From assembly GCA_905221605.1 (NCBI GenBank), contig CAJNDS010001602.1:476501-540500 (forward strand): a DNA stretch of 64,000 nt, read 5' to 3'. Positions 23,485 through 35,295 of this stretch are shown here, piece after piece. Position 1 is the stretch's first letter. The number at the start of each line of letters is the position of its first letter. Made by a program: the position numbers and the translations under genes. This DNA is from Symbiodinium natans. Lineage: Eukaryota; Sar; Dinophyceae; Suessiales; Symbiodiniaceae. The notes beneath the pieces are model-generated. The model was not told where the DNA came from. It worked only from the letters and a program-made list of their open reading frames with translations, and did not search any database.

Positions 23485-23952
23485 TCAGGTGCCATTTGGC
23501 TCTCGAGGGCTGCCAAGAATATCTACATATGGTGCTATTTCGCTGGATGGGCTTCCGGCATCTGCATTGGGACCTGGCTCTTGAGGGTTCAAACCGATCC
23601 GAAACATGCCAAAGTCCCCGGCGTCCGCTATCCACGAGACAGGTCCAGTCGCGCTCATGCTTTGTTTTGTAGCACACGAAGTGTGTGTAGACACAAGCAG
23701 AGCGTCGATCGCCGCAGCTATCGACGCCTCGAGCCGCTCGACGCCCTTTTTCTCTGAGCGGCCTTTCTGAGCCGGCGCTGTGCGGGGCGAGGGTGCGCCG
23801 AGCAGGTGCAGAATGCGCCCCCCTGCGCCGGCCCAGTTTTCGGCGGACTGCGCAAACCCTACGAATATGCGCACGCAAAAGGTCTGCCATTCAGCTCTCG
23901 TCGTTGCGGCGCTTGTGGTTATAAGCAGCTTGCGTGTCGCAGTGATGGGTTG
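23485..23952 (-). CDS. Candidate minus-strand exon, unrecognised protein
   Basis: A minus-strand frame open for about 155 codons (from a stop complementary to 23953-23955 down to a TGA just below 23485). It has convincing composition, for example VERLEASIAAAIDALL, GPVSWIADAGDFGMF and YVDILGSPREPNGT before the stop. No ATG is near the start, so it would be a last exon. The overlapping minus frame (23432-23890) is Arg-rich and looks like its shadow. No family is recognised. This is one of the few cases here where the minus strand looks better than the plus. Confidence 0.3.
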   Translation of the reverse strand, partial: QPITATRKLLITTSAATTRAEWQTFCVRIFVGFAQSAENWAGAGGRILHLLGAPSPRTAPAQKGRSEKKGVERLEASIAAAIDALLVSTHTSCATKQSMSATGPVSWIADAGDFGMFRIGLNPQEPGPNADAGSPSSEIAPYVDILGSPREPNGT

Positions 23953-25688
23953 CTATCGCGGTAGGTGGTAGCGATGGGAGCTTTCGTGCTTGCCTGATGC
24001 CACATTGAAGCAGGCCTCAGTTGCCGCGTTGTGATGGCCAAAACGCGGGCTGAGGCCTGTTGAGCTCTGTGTCGCTCGGCGTTACGATCCGCCATCCAGC
24101 CGGTTGGGCAGACACATCTCAAGAAGATTGCGCTCGGAGATCGTCGCTATATCAGGGAGTCGTTCCCGAGTGGCGGCATCGGAACAGGCCGAAATTCTTC
24201 GTCTTCGGAGTCATCGGCACGCTTTCGAGTTTTCTGGTGCAAGGCCCAGACGAGAAAGCGACGTGAGCATGACGACCAATGAGCTTCAAAAATGATCTGC
24301 ATTCATGTCACGGGAATGGTAGGGGAGCGGTTGTTGCACATGTTGAAGCCTCGCATGTACTTGGGATAGCTTTGTCGTGATGCGCAACATTTCTGCGGTA
24401 ATATGTGTTCTTGTGGCCTGATGCGTGAAATCCGTCTCAGATGCTGAGGACTACGATGACACCGCCTCACTTCCAGCGGACAGTGCCTTGGTTGGTGAGC
24501 GCATTTCTTTGGAGCACCGCGCGCTGCCACGACATGGGAACACAAAGGCTGGTTCAGTTTGAAAGTGTAAGAAACAGCTCGGGTGAACTGTACGACGTAC
24601 ACTGTACCATATTGACTGAGATCCGGTCCTAACTTTGGTTTTGTATTTGCTTGGGTTGTTGAGCCAGAGGTAGTGTGATGCAATGCGTGGCTAGGGTTTA
24701 GGAAGATGAGGAAGAGGAAACAGTATTCCCCGACTCACATCATGCACCCACATGCGTCGCTCAGCCTTCGATGATGCCCCTGGTGCTTCAGCGGAGCAGC
24801 AAGAGGCTGTTGTCCGTACGTCGAGGCGCTCCGGGAGCCAAACCTCTTTCCCGGATGCCGAGTTTCATTTTGGGTGTTTCATGCTGTTTCAAACCCGTGC
24901 AAGCCTGTGTGCAAGCCTGGAGCAGGCTTTCCACGAAACTTGGGAATCTCAAGAGCTCTGTGGAAATGCAGCGGTTTGGCCATTTGGACAGCACGCAGGA
25001 AACTGTCGTGCTTCCGGCATCGGAGTTGACGTCCACGGAAACACCCATGCATTGACCCAGGCACTGACCTGAGCGGCCTCGAAGGCAGGTCCACACCGTT
25101 GGAGCATCACGCAAAAGAGCTTGGGAAGACCAGCTGCTTTTAGGCCGGCTCAGCCACCTCGAGAAGTGCGTGGAGCGGGCCATGGCAGTGCGGCGCCCAG
25201 GAGGTATCAGGAGTCGGATGCCATGACAAAGCACTGTGTGTGTGTGTGTGTTTGCAAGTGTTCGAGTTCGTACCGAACTGTTTTGGTGCTTGCGGCGCTT
25301 GCGTCTCTCTGTTTTTTGTAAGGCCTTCGCTGTCCTCGAGTAGCGTCATGCTTAGCTACGAGAGCTGCGGAGAGCGGTGAGCCCGGTGCAGACTGTAGCG
25401 CTTTAGGCTTGTAGATTAGGATGCATGCTTTCACGGCCGAGTCCCAAGCCCAAGATCACTTGGGCCTCGGGGTCTTCATGGAGGGGGGCCAAAGATCAGG
25501 GGCATGGACCAGGATGACCAGGATAGGTACCAGAAATGGAATGTCCACTGTCACAACCCATGCCTCAGAGCCCCCCGAGAGTCAGTTTTTGTTGCCTCGA
25601 GAGCATACTGGGTCGCTTTTGCATCCCAGCTCTAAAGTTTGTGAGGATTGGGAGTGTGATGGTCTCAATATGTCTCAATGAGCATCCC

Positions 25689-25744
25689 TCGGTGCTAACG
25701 AATCGGTGCTGACGAATCAGTGCTGACGAACCAGTGCTGACAGT
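25689..25744. repeat. 14-bp tandem array, 4 copies
   Basis: Four units of TCGGTGCTGACGAA type with one or two substitutions each. The 24.0-26.0 kb interval holds ORFs on both strands (for example 24752-25072 plus and 24788-25234 minus) that I cannot separate or identify. Confidence 0.85.
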
Positions 25745-26006
25745 TAAAGACCCTGCCGGCAGAAAGACCTAGAGAGTCGTCACCTAGAGGCTGCGTCGAG
25801 CATGCTGAACGTCAGATTCCGGCCGCTAGATACCATGTCTTGGAACCTGCCAAGTCTGCTAGATCGCTTGTGGTTCCTTTTTGCCAGGCCGCCAGAGCAC
25901 AGGCGATTTCGCGAGGCATGGAAGCAATGGAACAGATTAACGTGATTGGAAGTCATGGGAAGTCTTAGTAGGTTGCCGCCCCTTGCCCGTTGAGTTTCTC
26001 TGCAAG

Positions 26007-26730
26007 GCGGTATGGCTGTGAAGGCCATGGCCAGCGCGGTCGTGAAAGCCAGGGAAGATGAGGAGGAACGGCTGTAGATTTGAGCTGCTGAACTCCATTG
26101 CCCGAGGGTTGTCGCAGATGTCGCACAATTCATGCAACGCATTTCTGCATCAGCACGTCTCTGTGGTACAGCGCGAGTTGCTGCAGAACTCGCGGCTTGG
26201 GTTCCACCACCTTAGCCTGAAAGATCGGTGTGAACAGGACCTCGATAGTTTCCTTGCCGGTGGCCGCCACACTGCGGTCCAGGCACCCAATCTCTGCCAG
26301 ATCTCTTAGAAGATCTGGCAGACCTTTCTTGCTTGACGGCTCGTGCAACCTTGCTTGATAGGACAAACTTTGGACAAACTTAGGAGTACTTTGGAGTTTA
26401 AGGTTCCAAATCAGACCTTGCTGGAGGTGCAGCAGGAGAAGCGGAAAAAGCTGGTCTTTGAGCAGGCCTGGATCTGTGACCTGTACGAGTCCTGCTCCGA
26501 CCTTGGCTTCGTTCATCCTTTCCCATGATCCATGCGACATCACGGGAGACTGCGTTTCAACTCTTGGAACATTAGCGATGTAGGGAATCGTGCTGTGAGT
26601 TTGTCTGTCTCAAGCAGCATGCCCTGAAAATCCTGCTCTAGCCCCGCCTGTCCTCATTCTGTGCAGGCAAACCTCGAAAAGGCGCAGAAATCTGCCAGAG
26701 CCCCGAGCCAGGGGGGCAACGAATGACAAA
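26007..26730 (+). CDS. Charged coiled-coil protein, first exon cluster
   Basis: Three plus-strand exons fit the local splice pattern. About 26007-26074 gives MAVKAMASAVVKAREDEEER. 26403-26465 (AAG|GTT to CAG|GC) gives VPNQTLLEVQQEKRKKLVFEQ minus its last residue. 26667 onward (CAG|GCA) gives ANLEKAQKSARA; its end is unclear. The last two join in phase 0. The Lys/Glu-rich heptad-like composition suggests a coiled coil; no family is recognised. The second cluster at 28.86-29.76 kb has the same composition, strand and splice style and may belong to the same gene. A minus-strand frame (26130-26543) also looks protein-like, so orientation is not certain. Confidence 0.38.
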
Positions 26731-26984
26731 TTCGAAGTACCTCGTCCTACTTGTAAACGCTTGTGCGCACCCGAATGACCCTGTATGAAGTTATATGTTC
26801 GGATGTGGTGGGATTCTTTGGGCGGGTGGGTGTTGGCGGAGAGAATGGCTGGCCTGGACTCTTCACGCTCGGAACTGCTGACGCCGCCTCACCCGCCCGG
26901 CCCAAGTCGCAGGCCCAAGCACATCCAGCATCATCCAGCGGTGCACCTCGGAATTTCCAGGTCAATCTGCAGGATACCGAAAGC

Positions 26985-27480
26985 GACAGAAACTGGACTC
27001 GAACCAGGAAGCCAGGATTCTGGAAGGTTCAGCAAAGTCCGGCGATTCAGGAAACTGCTGGTCTAGAAGCTATTTGCGATTCAGGAAACCCGGTTCAGGA
27101 AACTGGTTCACGAAGTTAATGAAGCCGCGAAGATCCAGGAAACCATGCGATTCAGGAAGCCCGATTCTGCAAACTGCCCCATTCAAGAAACTGGGGTGTG
27201 TGTTGAGGGGGGGAGGGGGGGAGGGGAACGACAACGTTCATGCTGCCGACGCTCATGCCCCTATTTGCCCGTTTCCCGAATCCGCGTTTTCCGGTTTCCA
27301 AATTCTGCAGATTCCTGAATCCGCATTTTTTAGATTCTGGTTTCCCGAATCCGTGGCTTTTTGCGAGTCCGCGCGCTCCACTTTGCCGAATCTGCGGTTT
27401 CTAGTTTCACGAATCCGCGATTTTGGTTTCCAGAATCCGCGGTTTCCAGTTTCCAAAATCATGTTTTTCCAGTTTCCGAA
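26985..27480. repeat. Inverted array of GATTCAGGAAAC-type units
   Basis: On the left (about 26985-27190) units like GCGATTCAGGAAACTGG recur about every 20 bp. On the right (about 27265-27480) the reverse complement CCAGTTTCCxGAATCCGCG recurs about ten times. The arms flank about 75 bp containing GGGGGGAGGGGGGGA. The right arm is followed (27480-27665) by degenerate AAGCTCGCAAGCT and CTTCAGGCTTCA units. No coding sense. Confidence 0.8.
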
Positions 27481-28080
27481 TCACGAACTTCAAGCTTCAG
27501 GCTTCCACAGTGAAACTCACCAGCTTCAGACCTCAATCGAAACTCGAGAAGCTCGCGAAGCTCGCAAGCTACAGGCTTCAAGCTGCAAAGTTGAAGCTCG
27601 CAAGACACAGACGTCAGGCTTCAACCGAAGCTCGGGAGCCTCAGAGCTTCAGAAACTTCACCCGTGTCGCGAACCAACGTGGTCATACATTCGAAGATTG
27701 CATGCAATCATGTAAAGAAAAGTTTTGTTTTTTTGTCATATGCTGCAAAACACGGCTGCAAACATTGGCTATTGTGGCATCTGGCACCCACAGCCGGTCA
27801 TGCTCCAAATCAGGCGTCATGCGCCTGTGCCAGTGAAGGCAACGCCAGTGAAGGCAACGGGGGGGCGCGTGCTGGCGCAGTTGTCGATGCCTCTTCACGG
27901 GCGGCTTTCACGGCCTTTGCACTCTCTGCAGACAGGGATCGCGACCCCCCCTTGCTGTGTGGGGGGACATGTCACGAAAGTTGCAGACCTAGCTGATGGG
28001 TGAGGGTGCTTACCTGGTGGGCGAAACGAGTGTCGGCGTATCAGGAAGAATTGCCTGCATCGAGTTTGAAAAAGCTCACG

Positions 28081-28144
28081 GCGTTCGTTGCAGTACTCAG
28101 GTGATCTTCTGTGCGTTCGTTGCATTACTCAGGTGATCTTCTGT
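28081..28144. repeat. 32-bp direct repeat, 2 copies
   Basis: GCGTTCGTTGCAGTACTCAG-type segment starting at 28081 and again at 28113, nearly identical. It is followed by a plus-strand frame (28111-28404) with some protein character (ESAVISLFLSGVETFRV) that could be another exon of the coiled-coil gene; unproven. Confidence 0.85.
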
Positions 28145-28317
28145 GCATTTTCTGTTCTCCGAACAATGCCATTCTGTTTGTCGTTGACGCGGAGGAGAGT
28201 GCCGTGATATCTCTATTCCTTTCCGGCGTGGAAACCTTTCGGGTCCGTGAGCTCCAAAGTCGTGCTTCCTTCATGGTGGTGCGAGACGCCAAGAACGCAG
28301 CCAAGAGCAGGCGGATC

Positions 28318-28490
28318 CCAGTGGGGCCCGCGAGTTGGCCCCGCGCGGACTTGGGTTGCAGCCCTGCCAGAGGGGAGGGGAGAAGCGGGGGGTGTGATGA
28401 GTAGTAACTGAGTAGTAATAGTAATTGTATTGAGGAGACCAGATCACGGTTCTGCTTGTTCCAGATGCCAGTAGAGACGAGCTCTTGGAA
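28318..28490. mobile_element. Diverged remnant of the dispersed poly-G element
   Basis: Contains GGTTGCAGC, an AGGGGAGGGGAGAAGCGGGG stretch and then GGTTCTGCTTGTTCCAGA in the order of the middle and 3' modules of the element at 22462-22971. The terminal stem-loop is lost. Confidence 0.4.
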
Positions 28491-28855
28491 CGTTGATAAT
28501 CAAAACTAAGCATTGAGAATTAGAAGACATTAGGCCATTAGGAGTGTTTTTGGGTTCCACTGCCACTGAAGGCTAGGTTTGGGCTAGGGCCGGGGGTGGC
28601 AGAGTCCGCAGGGTCTCGTTAGGGTCTCGCTGGTGTTTCTTGAGAAAAAACTCTTAAGTCAGGAGATTTTTTGGAAGGCCTTGCAGGGGTTCAGCGCATG
28701 CGACACATGATCGGCGCCTCAGTCCAGAAATTGTGCAAGCCACTAGGATTTTCCAGGCCACACATTCCGCACTGCACTTTTTTTCCCTATGCGATTACAC
28801 CGCTCTAGCGAAAGGCTGCACCGCACAAAGACCCACAAAGCCACAAATGACAAAG

Positions 28856-29756
28856 GCGGATGAGGCGCGGAGACGCGCAGAGGAGCGGGAGGCCTTAGAG
28901 CGGCTGCAGGCTGGTCGACTTGGGGCTGTGGCGAGGCATCTGGCACACAGCAAAGAAGATCCAAGCTGGAAAAAACCAGCGGAATCCAGCGCCGAAGGGT
29001 CGGTGTTTCATCTTGTGTGCGCCCCAGGCTGAGGAGAAGCGAAGGCAGGAGGAGGCTAGAAGAAGAAAGGAGTTGGCCTGGCAGATTTGAAGATGCAGCA
29101 GCGTTTTCCCATGCGGAGTATTGTGACGTAGATTCATCTAGATGTTTCAGGAGCTTCCTTGACACTTTTCACATGCACTGCACCACCTTCCGGCATCTCC
29201 CCAAGAATCTCCAACCAGCCGGGTGCCTTCTAAATGTTTACCGAAGCCAGTACCATGTTCAGCCAAAGCCCCTGAAGTGCCGCCAGGGAGGAGAAGAGGA
29301 AAGAGGAAGAGAAGCAGGAGGATTCTTGTGTGCTCAGCATAGAAAGGGGACATGCAGGTGCGTTGCCGTTTGTTGTCCGATCGTCTTCTCACATTCAACG
29401 CCAGGACACCGCAAGTTCAACTATAGAAACTTTTTTGCCAACAGGATGCGGTTCCTGAAACTCTCAGGAGAAAAGAAAAAGGAAGGAGGAGAAACGCAAG
29501 AAGCGCGAGGACAGCTTCCCGGCTTCCAGTGCAACAGGGGTAGACTTCACAGAAACGCAGTCGCTGTTTTGTTGTGTGCAACTTCTGCAGTGCAGGACGA
29601 TGATGATGCAGCAGCCTCAGAGCCCGAACAATTTTTTGTTGCAGGTCGCAGCTGGCTGCCGAGGAGTTTCCTTGGCTTCTGAAAGACGGTCAAGGTCTTG
29701 AGAGTCTTGAGAGCAGTCTTGAGTGGGTGCAAGGCCGCGGCAGGCGCGGAGGCTGA
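28856..29756 (+). CDS. Charged coiled-coil protein, second exon cluster and C-terminus
   Basis: Exons read by splice pattern and phase: 28856-28909 (ADEARRRAEEREALERLQ), 29028-about 29084 (AEEKRRQEEARRRKELAW), 29287-29320 (EEKRKEEEKQE), 29468-29539 (EKRKRKEEKRKKRED, then FPASSATG), 29596-29621 (DDDDAAASE) and 29645-29756 (SQLAAEEFPWLLKDG, ending WVQGRGRRGG and TGA). The first part is an extreme Lys/Arg/Glu coiled coil, followed by an acidic run, a short hydrophobic patch and a basic RGRRGG tail. Such charge patterns are common in nuclear or cytoskeleton-associated proteins, but no function is assigned. Donors are GC, GA and GT. The last intron as read would be only 23 nt. A start codon was not found. 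Confidence 0.5.
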
Positions 29757-29885
29757 CAGGCCCCGATTCTTTCTCGTTGTGGCGTGTGGAAGGAATCTCA
29801 ATTGCCATTAATGAGAAGTGCCGGCTTTTCGCCTTCTCAATGTCCTGGGATTGCGGCATCGATTGTTGTTGTTGAGGTTGTGGTG

Positions 29886-29921
29886 TCTATTGAGTCTATT
29901 GAGTCTATTGAGTCTATCGCT
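29886..29921. repeat. 9-bp tandem array, about 4 copies
   Basis: Three exact TCTATTGAG units and a fourth that diverges (TCTATCGCT). Confidence 0.9.
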
Positions 29922-30298
29922 CATGTGCGCCCTTTTGGTGTGCAACGGTGCATGCTGCCCCACCAGTGCGATCAGGACCACACCACAGGGTGTCATACCG
30001 AACCGCGACCAGTTTGATCGCCAGGGCATTCGGAAAGGGCAAGTTGATCGAACTTTTTCGAAACGTTCGCAAGCACACGGTCGCTAGAAGGCTGCACCCA
30101 ATACATGCACCAAAATTCCAGAGGACAAGCGCGAAAGGACAGGGTGAAGTGTCACGTGCCAATAGTCCGTAGGCCGAATGCCCTCGTGGCTCCAGACCCC
30201 TTGGCACCTGCAGACCGGGCCTCCAAGCCCGGTACAACAGCTCGCGCCATCCGGAAAGTCCAGACCTTACACCATCGAAAGTAGCATCTACGAAAGCC

Positions 30299-30898
30299 GT
30301 GCAGAGCTTGTGGTGCTTCTTGACCGCAGAAGAGGCCCTTCTAGACCTAAAAAACGAGGCCCGTGATACAATTTCGATCTCAAGCCAGTTTGCAAGATCC
30401 TTGTCGCGACAGCTTGGCTTCCGCCGGGGACGAAACTCACATCCCGTGTTCACTCTCCACAAGCTAGTGCCAAGTCTTCGATTCGTTCTCCTAATCAGCT
30501 TTAGCGTCTTCCCCCAAAACGAGGATACCCTCACTAAGGTCTTTGAGCACACGTCTTATCGTTCCACTGGAGCTGTTTGGGATCCTTTGGCTGGCATCCT
30601 TTGTTGTTGCACACTAGCCGCACTAGCCCTGCCCACACCGCAAGCACGCCCATTCTTGGATGGGCAGAAGTGGAATTGTGCAAGATGTCTCTGTGCAAAG
30701 CCAACGCCGAACTCCGTGCGGACCAGCCTGTCGCAACCATGCCACAAGGTCACGTATTTAGGATTCATTAGACTCAGTACGTCCTTGGATTTTGTGCCGC
30801 CCTCAATAGTAAGCGTTGGTTTCTTTGCCTTGCGCCGCCCTCAGAAGCAAGGGTTGGCTATCCGAGCACAGAAGGCTGACCGGTCACCGTTGTCGTGA
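30299..30898 (+). CDS. Long unrecognised ORF
   Basis: A frame of 199 codons, unusually long for this DNA. The first part (AEEALLDLKNEARDTISISSQFARSL is the general character, Leu/Glu-rich) looks protein-like; the later Cys-rich part less so. A minus-strand frame of 212 codons overlaps (29914-30552), so the open reading may be compositional. No family recognised. From 30.9 to 32.4 kb nothing else is supported. Confidence 0.15.
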   Translation: MQSLWCFLTAEEALLDLKNEARDTISISSQFARSLSRQLGFRRGRNSHPVFTLHKLVPSLRFVLLISFSVFPQNEDTLTKVFEHTSYRSTGAVWDPLAGILCCCTLAALALPTPQARPFLDGQKWNCARCLCAKPTPNSVRTSLSQPCHKVTYLGFIRLSTSLDFVPPSIVSVGFFALRRPQKQGLAIRAQKADRSPLS

Positions 30899-32433
30899 TT
30901 TCAAGACCTAGACAAAGAAATGCTCATGTAAGGAATCCCAAAATGTGCAGGCGATGAAATACGGATGAAGGTGACCAAACACACTTCAACTAGTTCCATG
31001 AGAACCTGGCAGGAAAGAGAAACACTCAGCCGGCCACTTCAAGGCAGCGAGGCCCTTAGCGAAGATAAAAGGCAGTGCACAAGACCCATTCGCCTTTTTG
31101 GAGTACACCGAGTGTACAAGCCTTACCGCAAGGATTGCAGCCGGGGGGATGTGAGGATGGCCGACTCAAAGCTTTCGGGGCCGCAGCACTTGTCATCGTT
31201 TGGACACTTGCTTCGTCATTTTTATTGCATGCTACTCGCCATGCGCCACATGCCTAGAGATGTCCTGCAGCCCAGCTGAGAGGCCAAAGGTGTGGAGTGG
31301 CAGGTATTCGACATTTGCAAGCGATGCAGAGAAACAAGAAGCTACTGCTGTAGGTCTTGAGCTCAGGCGAGTGAGAGAGAGACGTGCTTAGGTCATGAAG
31401 GAGAATGAGTCGAAGCGGCAACATTGGGGCGAGAGCGTCAAGGGCCGTGTGTCAAGTGACTACAAGGCACACGCCGGTGGGGGTGACGGACTGCCTAGAC
31501 TGCCTCTTGGCTCTTGCCTTGATCAGGAACATTCAGGAACCATCCATCGGGATCGTTTTCATGGGTCATAGCATGTCATAGCCTTGTTCTTTGCTTTGGA
31601 ACTAGTGCACAAATTCTGTTCCAAGCCCAAGCGCACGCAACGCTTCGCACAACGCGAAGCCATTCCATGACTTAGGGCCCCGCTTTGCAGGGGCTCACGG
31701 ATGCCGAGCTTGAGCGCCGCTTCGGCGCTGCCCCAGCGAGTTCGCAGGCGCTCAAAATTAAGGGCGTTTCGTTGGGACTTAAGCTTGTGGGGAGGATTAG
31801 CTCAGCAGCTTCTACCGTTTAAACTGGGGCCGCCAGCCGGAGGCGGTGCAAGAAGACAAACGTGGATTGGAATATAGCAGAGTCTTGACCTGCTCGCATA
31901 TGTGCCAATACAGACCCATCGACAAGCCGGAGACAGTTCGCAAAGAAGATGAGATCTTAGCATGCTCTGGACTAGACTTGGAATATTGAAACTTGCCTGT
32001 CATTTGAGCGGATGTTTTGTGCCGTGTCTCCGAGCTTCTCGCTGAAAACTTTGCAGTTCAAAGCTGCATACAGCTTGAGACTTGAGCATTGACAAAATGT
32101 GTTGAGCAGGCGCAGGGCCTTCACGCAAAGCACGGGCTCCCAAAATCTCCCAATGCAGCAAAGGGTCTTTCACTTCGCGCCTCAAACTACGAATCGCATG
32201 CCGAGCCCAAGTAGATTAAGGTTTCAGGTTTCTGACAGCTTGTTCTTCCCTCTCGGTGTGGGCTTGTTAGACTCTGTCGAGATTCCCAGAGAATCCTGCA
32301 GAAAAACATATGCAGTCAGAGTTAGCGATAGTAAATAATCCCGAAGCTAGCGTAGCTAGGCTTGAGTTCAGTCTCTGTTTTTCACATCCGGGGAGCGGGG
32401 CAGGATTGAATCTTTCGGTAACGGTGTATTTGT

Positions 32434-32664
32434 CTGAGTGCTCTCGCGCCGCCTCGGCAGTGGGGCCGGGTCCAGGGGGGTTTCCCCAGGGGGGGTCCCA
32501 GGAAGAAGGGGGTGCCAAATCCCAAAAAGCACTGACCCACTGGCATCGGATTGCAGCTCCTCCAAGCGATGGGGGGGGCCCACAGGGCGGGAGAGCGGGA
32601 AGGAGACCGGATCCGTGTCTGCTGTTCCAAACGCTTCTCGGCAGGAAGCCGAGGCGAACATGTT
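32434..32664. mobile_element. Dispersed poly-G element, copy lacking the long G runs
   Basis: 5' module with CGCCGCCTCGGCAG, a middle module with GCAGCTCCTCCAAGCGATGG and a 3' module with the terminal CTCGGC-AGGAA-GCCGAG stem-loop, in the same order and orientation as 22462-22971. The G tracts are reduced to 7-8 bases. It shows what the element looks like without G expansion. Confidence 0.75.
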
Positions 32665-33500
32665 TCGACCACATGAGAATTATCGAGCCTTTGCAACAGT
32701 TCATTGATCGAGCAGGAGAAGTTGATGACCGAGCAGGAGGTACTGGCTATGTCGCGAAGTGGCAGGAAGAAAGGGCATGTAAGGGCCAAACGTAGGGCGT
32801 AATCAGGATAATTCAAGATGTGCGCATTGCCCGGGCCGTTGCTTTGTGTTGGGTCACGTGTGCAAGTCCCAACTTTTGCGCCCAGAGTTGGGCGATGCAG
32901 ATCTGGCCGAGGTCAGAAAGCCACATGAGGCCTGCGTCCAACACAACTCATGCGAACTACAGGCAGTTTCAGAAGACCCATGCCATAAACGGATGAAGTC
33001 ACGAACAACTACACCAGAGAACTGCAGATTGCCAAATACGAATGGACGGCTGAGGCTCCGCAAGGGCAAGGACAAGAAGACCAAGTGAAGGTAGCAGGCG
33101 CCCTCAGAGGTTCTCAGGCAGTGAGCCTGTGACATCAGGGCGCATGGGATACTATTGTGTGCTAACTGCTGTTGTTTGGACATGTGTTCAAAGACATCAA
33201 TGTCCAGTGCAGGTTTCGTTCTGAAGCTTGGAACCATGCGGCTGCCTTTCCTGAGGCCTGGCCACTGTGATGCGCGTGCCACACCTCCAAAGTGAGATGA
33301 GCTCCTGCGTTCAAATGGTTGCAGGGTTCAAGTCGTAGGGGCGGACGGTAGGTAATGTGTCAGTAAGGTCCAAGATCCAGCAACCATGGTCGCCCAATGA
33401 GAATCAGCGATTGCTACTGGTACGTGAGTTTTATTTTAGAAGTCCTTTGGGTACTTGAAGGCTCGACTGCCGTCGGTTCTGGGCTCCTCGCATGGTTCAC

Positions 33501-33520
33501 ATGAACATATATGAACATAT
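33501..33520. repeat. 10-bp repeat, 2 copies
   Basis: ATGAACATAT twice, exact. The interval 32.7-35.0 kb holds only unrecognised short ORFs. Confidence 0.8.
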
Positions 33521-35000
33521 GATTAGCAAATACCTGTAGTGCCGATAGTTGCAAGCATGGCATGTTCGTATGAGTATCCCATCGCTGCAGTCTGGAGTGA
33601 GGGCCCCAAGTGCTGGCTCAGAAAAGAGGTGCAAGCGTAAGCTAGTTCTCAGGAAGAAAGATGAAGCGTATGGAAGGTATGGAATCCTGAAGATTGACAA
33701 AAAACTTGACAAACATGGCGAGAGAAGAGCCGTAGGTCGACCGGGGGCCTTGCAAAATCCCACAAATGCAGCGCACCTGGGGGCCTGACCTGGACAAGCT
33801 GCTTAAGACCGACGCGCCCTGTGCAAGGAAAAAGGGCTCCTCCCTGAACCGTCCAAAGCCGTGTCCTAGCTTCGGGCCATCAGGTCCTCCTGCAGTGTGT
33901 TTGTTGTTCTGTGTGGAAGTCATGTTATTCTGTGATCTCTGTCTGGCCTTCTGGGATACCAGCAGGGCATTTTTGTTTGTTTCGTCACATGTCGCCACTC
34001 TGCATCCTATCAGGTGACATTCTTGGCTACACTTTTTCAGTCTCGCAGGCAATATAGTCTGTGTGATGGATGCATCGCAGATCTCGCTTCAGGAAGTTAA
34101 GAGGTTAGCCGCTAGCCTCTGTTCGACCGACGTCGTTCTCAAGCGCCGTGTTCTTCAAGTGCATGCAACATGTCGAGCACGCTTCGCTGTGTTTTGTGAT
34201 GGTTACAGTACGGTTATGCTTGGCGATGTGTCTTTGTACGACCACTACAGCAGCAGCATCTAATGGATTGGAGAGATCATTTCCGGAACCCCCTGACCAA
34301 AGGTGTAGGCAAGCAAAAAGTTAGCAGACAGTGACAGAGAGGCGGTAGTTACCGAGACAAGTGGGTTTCAGCGGCCAGAAGATTCCTTCGCTGCTTGGTG
34401 ACGCCAGGCACGGACTGCTTGATTGAGCAACATGCTGAGAGTTTTGCTCTGCCGTGCAAAGGCAAGCGATGGGATTCGTGCAGAATGATGTTTGGATTGT
34501 GAGGATTTTTTTAAACTAAACCCTCCTCGGATGTGTTCTGGCACTGGGTCGAAACATTTTAGGAGCCGCGAGGGGCCGGTCTCATCCATGCCTTGAAGGC
34601 CTCTTTTTGGCCTTCTGTTTCTTGATGCCGTCCGCTTGGGTCAGTCAAACCAGCCGCAGATTCCTCTTCTCTTGTCGGCGTCCGTTTGGGTCAGTCAGGC
34701 CACCACAGCTTCCTCCGTGCACCCGGCCGTTGCCTTTGTACAGCTCCCGTTCGCGTTCTGGCTCGGCCTTGTACTCTCTTTCAAGCAGTGGGGTTTTGGT
34801 GGCTTTGCGCCGCCCTCAGAAGTAGACACAGCAGTACGAGACAGGCCGAGAGTATTTCCTCTCTGTCAGTACCCGACTGAGACGGGGCCAAATGTAGGAA
34901 GGTGCAGATCGAGGAGCAGTCGTCCTTTTCCCGGCAGGCTAGATGGATTTTGGTGACGATGAAGTTTTGGTGCCTAGGCAGCTGTTGAGTGGGGCCCTCG

Positions 35001-35040
35001 GTGCTGTCATGTGCTGTCATGTGCTGTCATGTGCTGTCCG
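35001..35040. repeat. 10-bp tandem array, 4 copies
   Basis: GTGCTGTCAT three times and GTGCTGTCCG once. Confidence 0.95.
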
Positions 35041-35295
35041 GTATCGGTATATGTCTTCATGGTCAGACACCATGTCGAGACAAGTCGAGGTGAACTGCTG
35101 GAGGATGGGATCTGTCCCCTCCACCTGCGTATTCAGTTGATGCCTGAGTTCACTCGCCTTCAGTCTTGACATGGCAATCCTTTACTCTTGCGCTGAGAAG
35201 TGCCCTCGCGGTGGGGTTTTCGCAGCGCTTCCGGCATAGTCTCTTTATCGAGTCGGGTCCCATGTGTGCCCGCCAGCCACGCTGCGGAGCATTGC

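Noticed and set aside
26130-26543. 137-codon minus-strand frame with protein-like sequence
   Set aside because: It overlaps plus-strand exons that have matching AG|G and CAG|GC edges and join in phase. Kept only as an alternative orientation.
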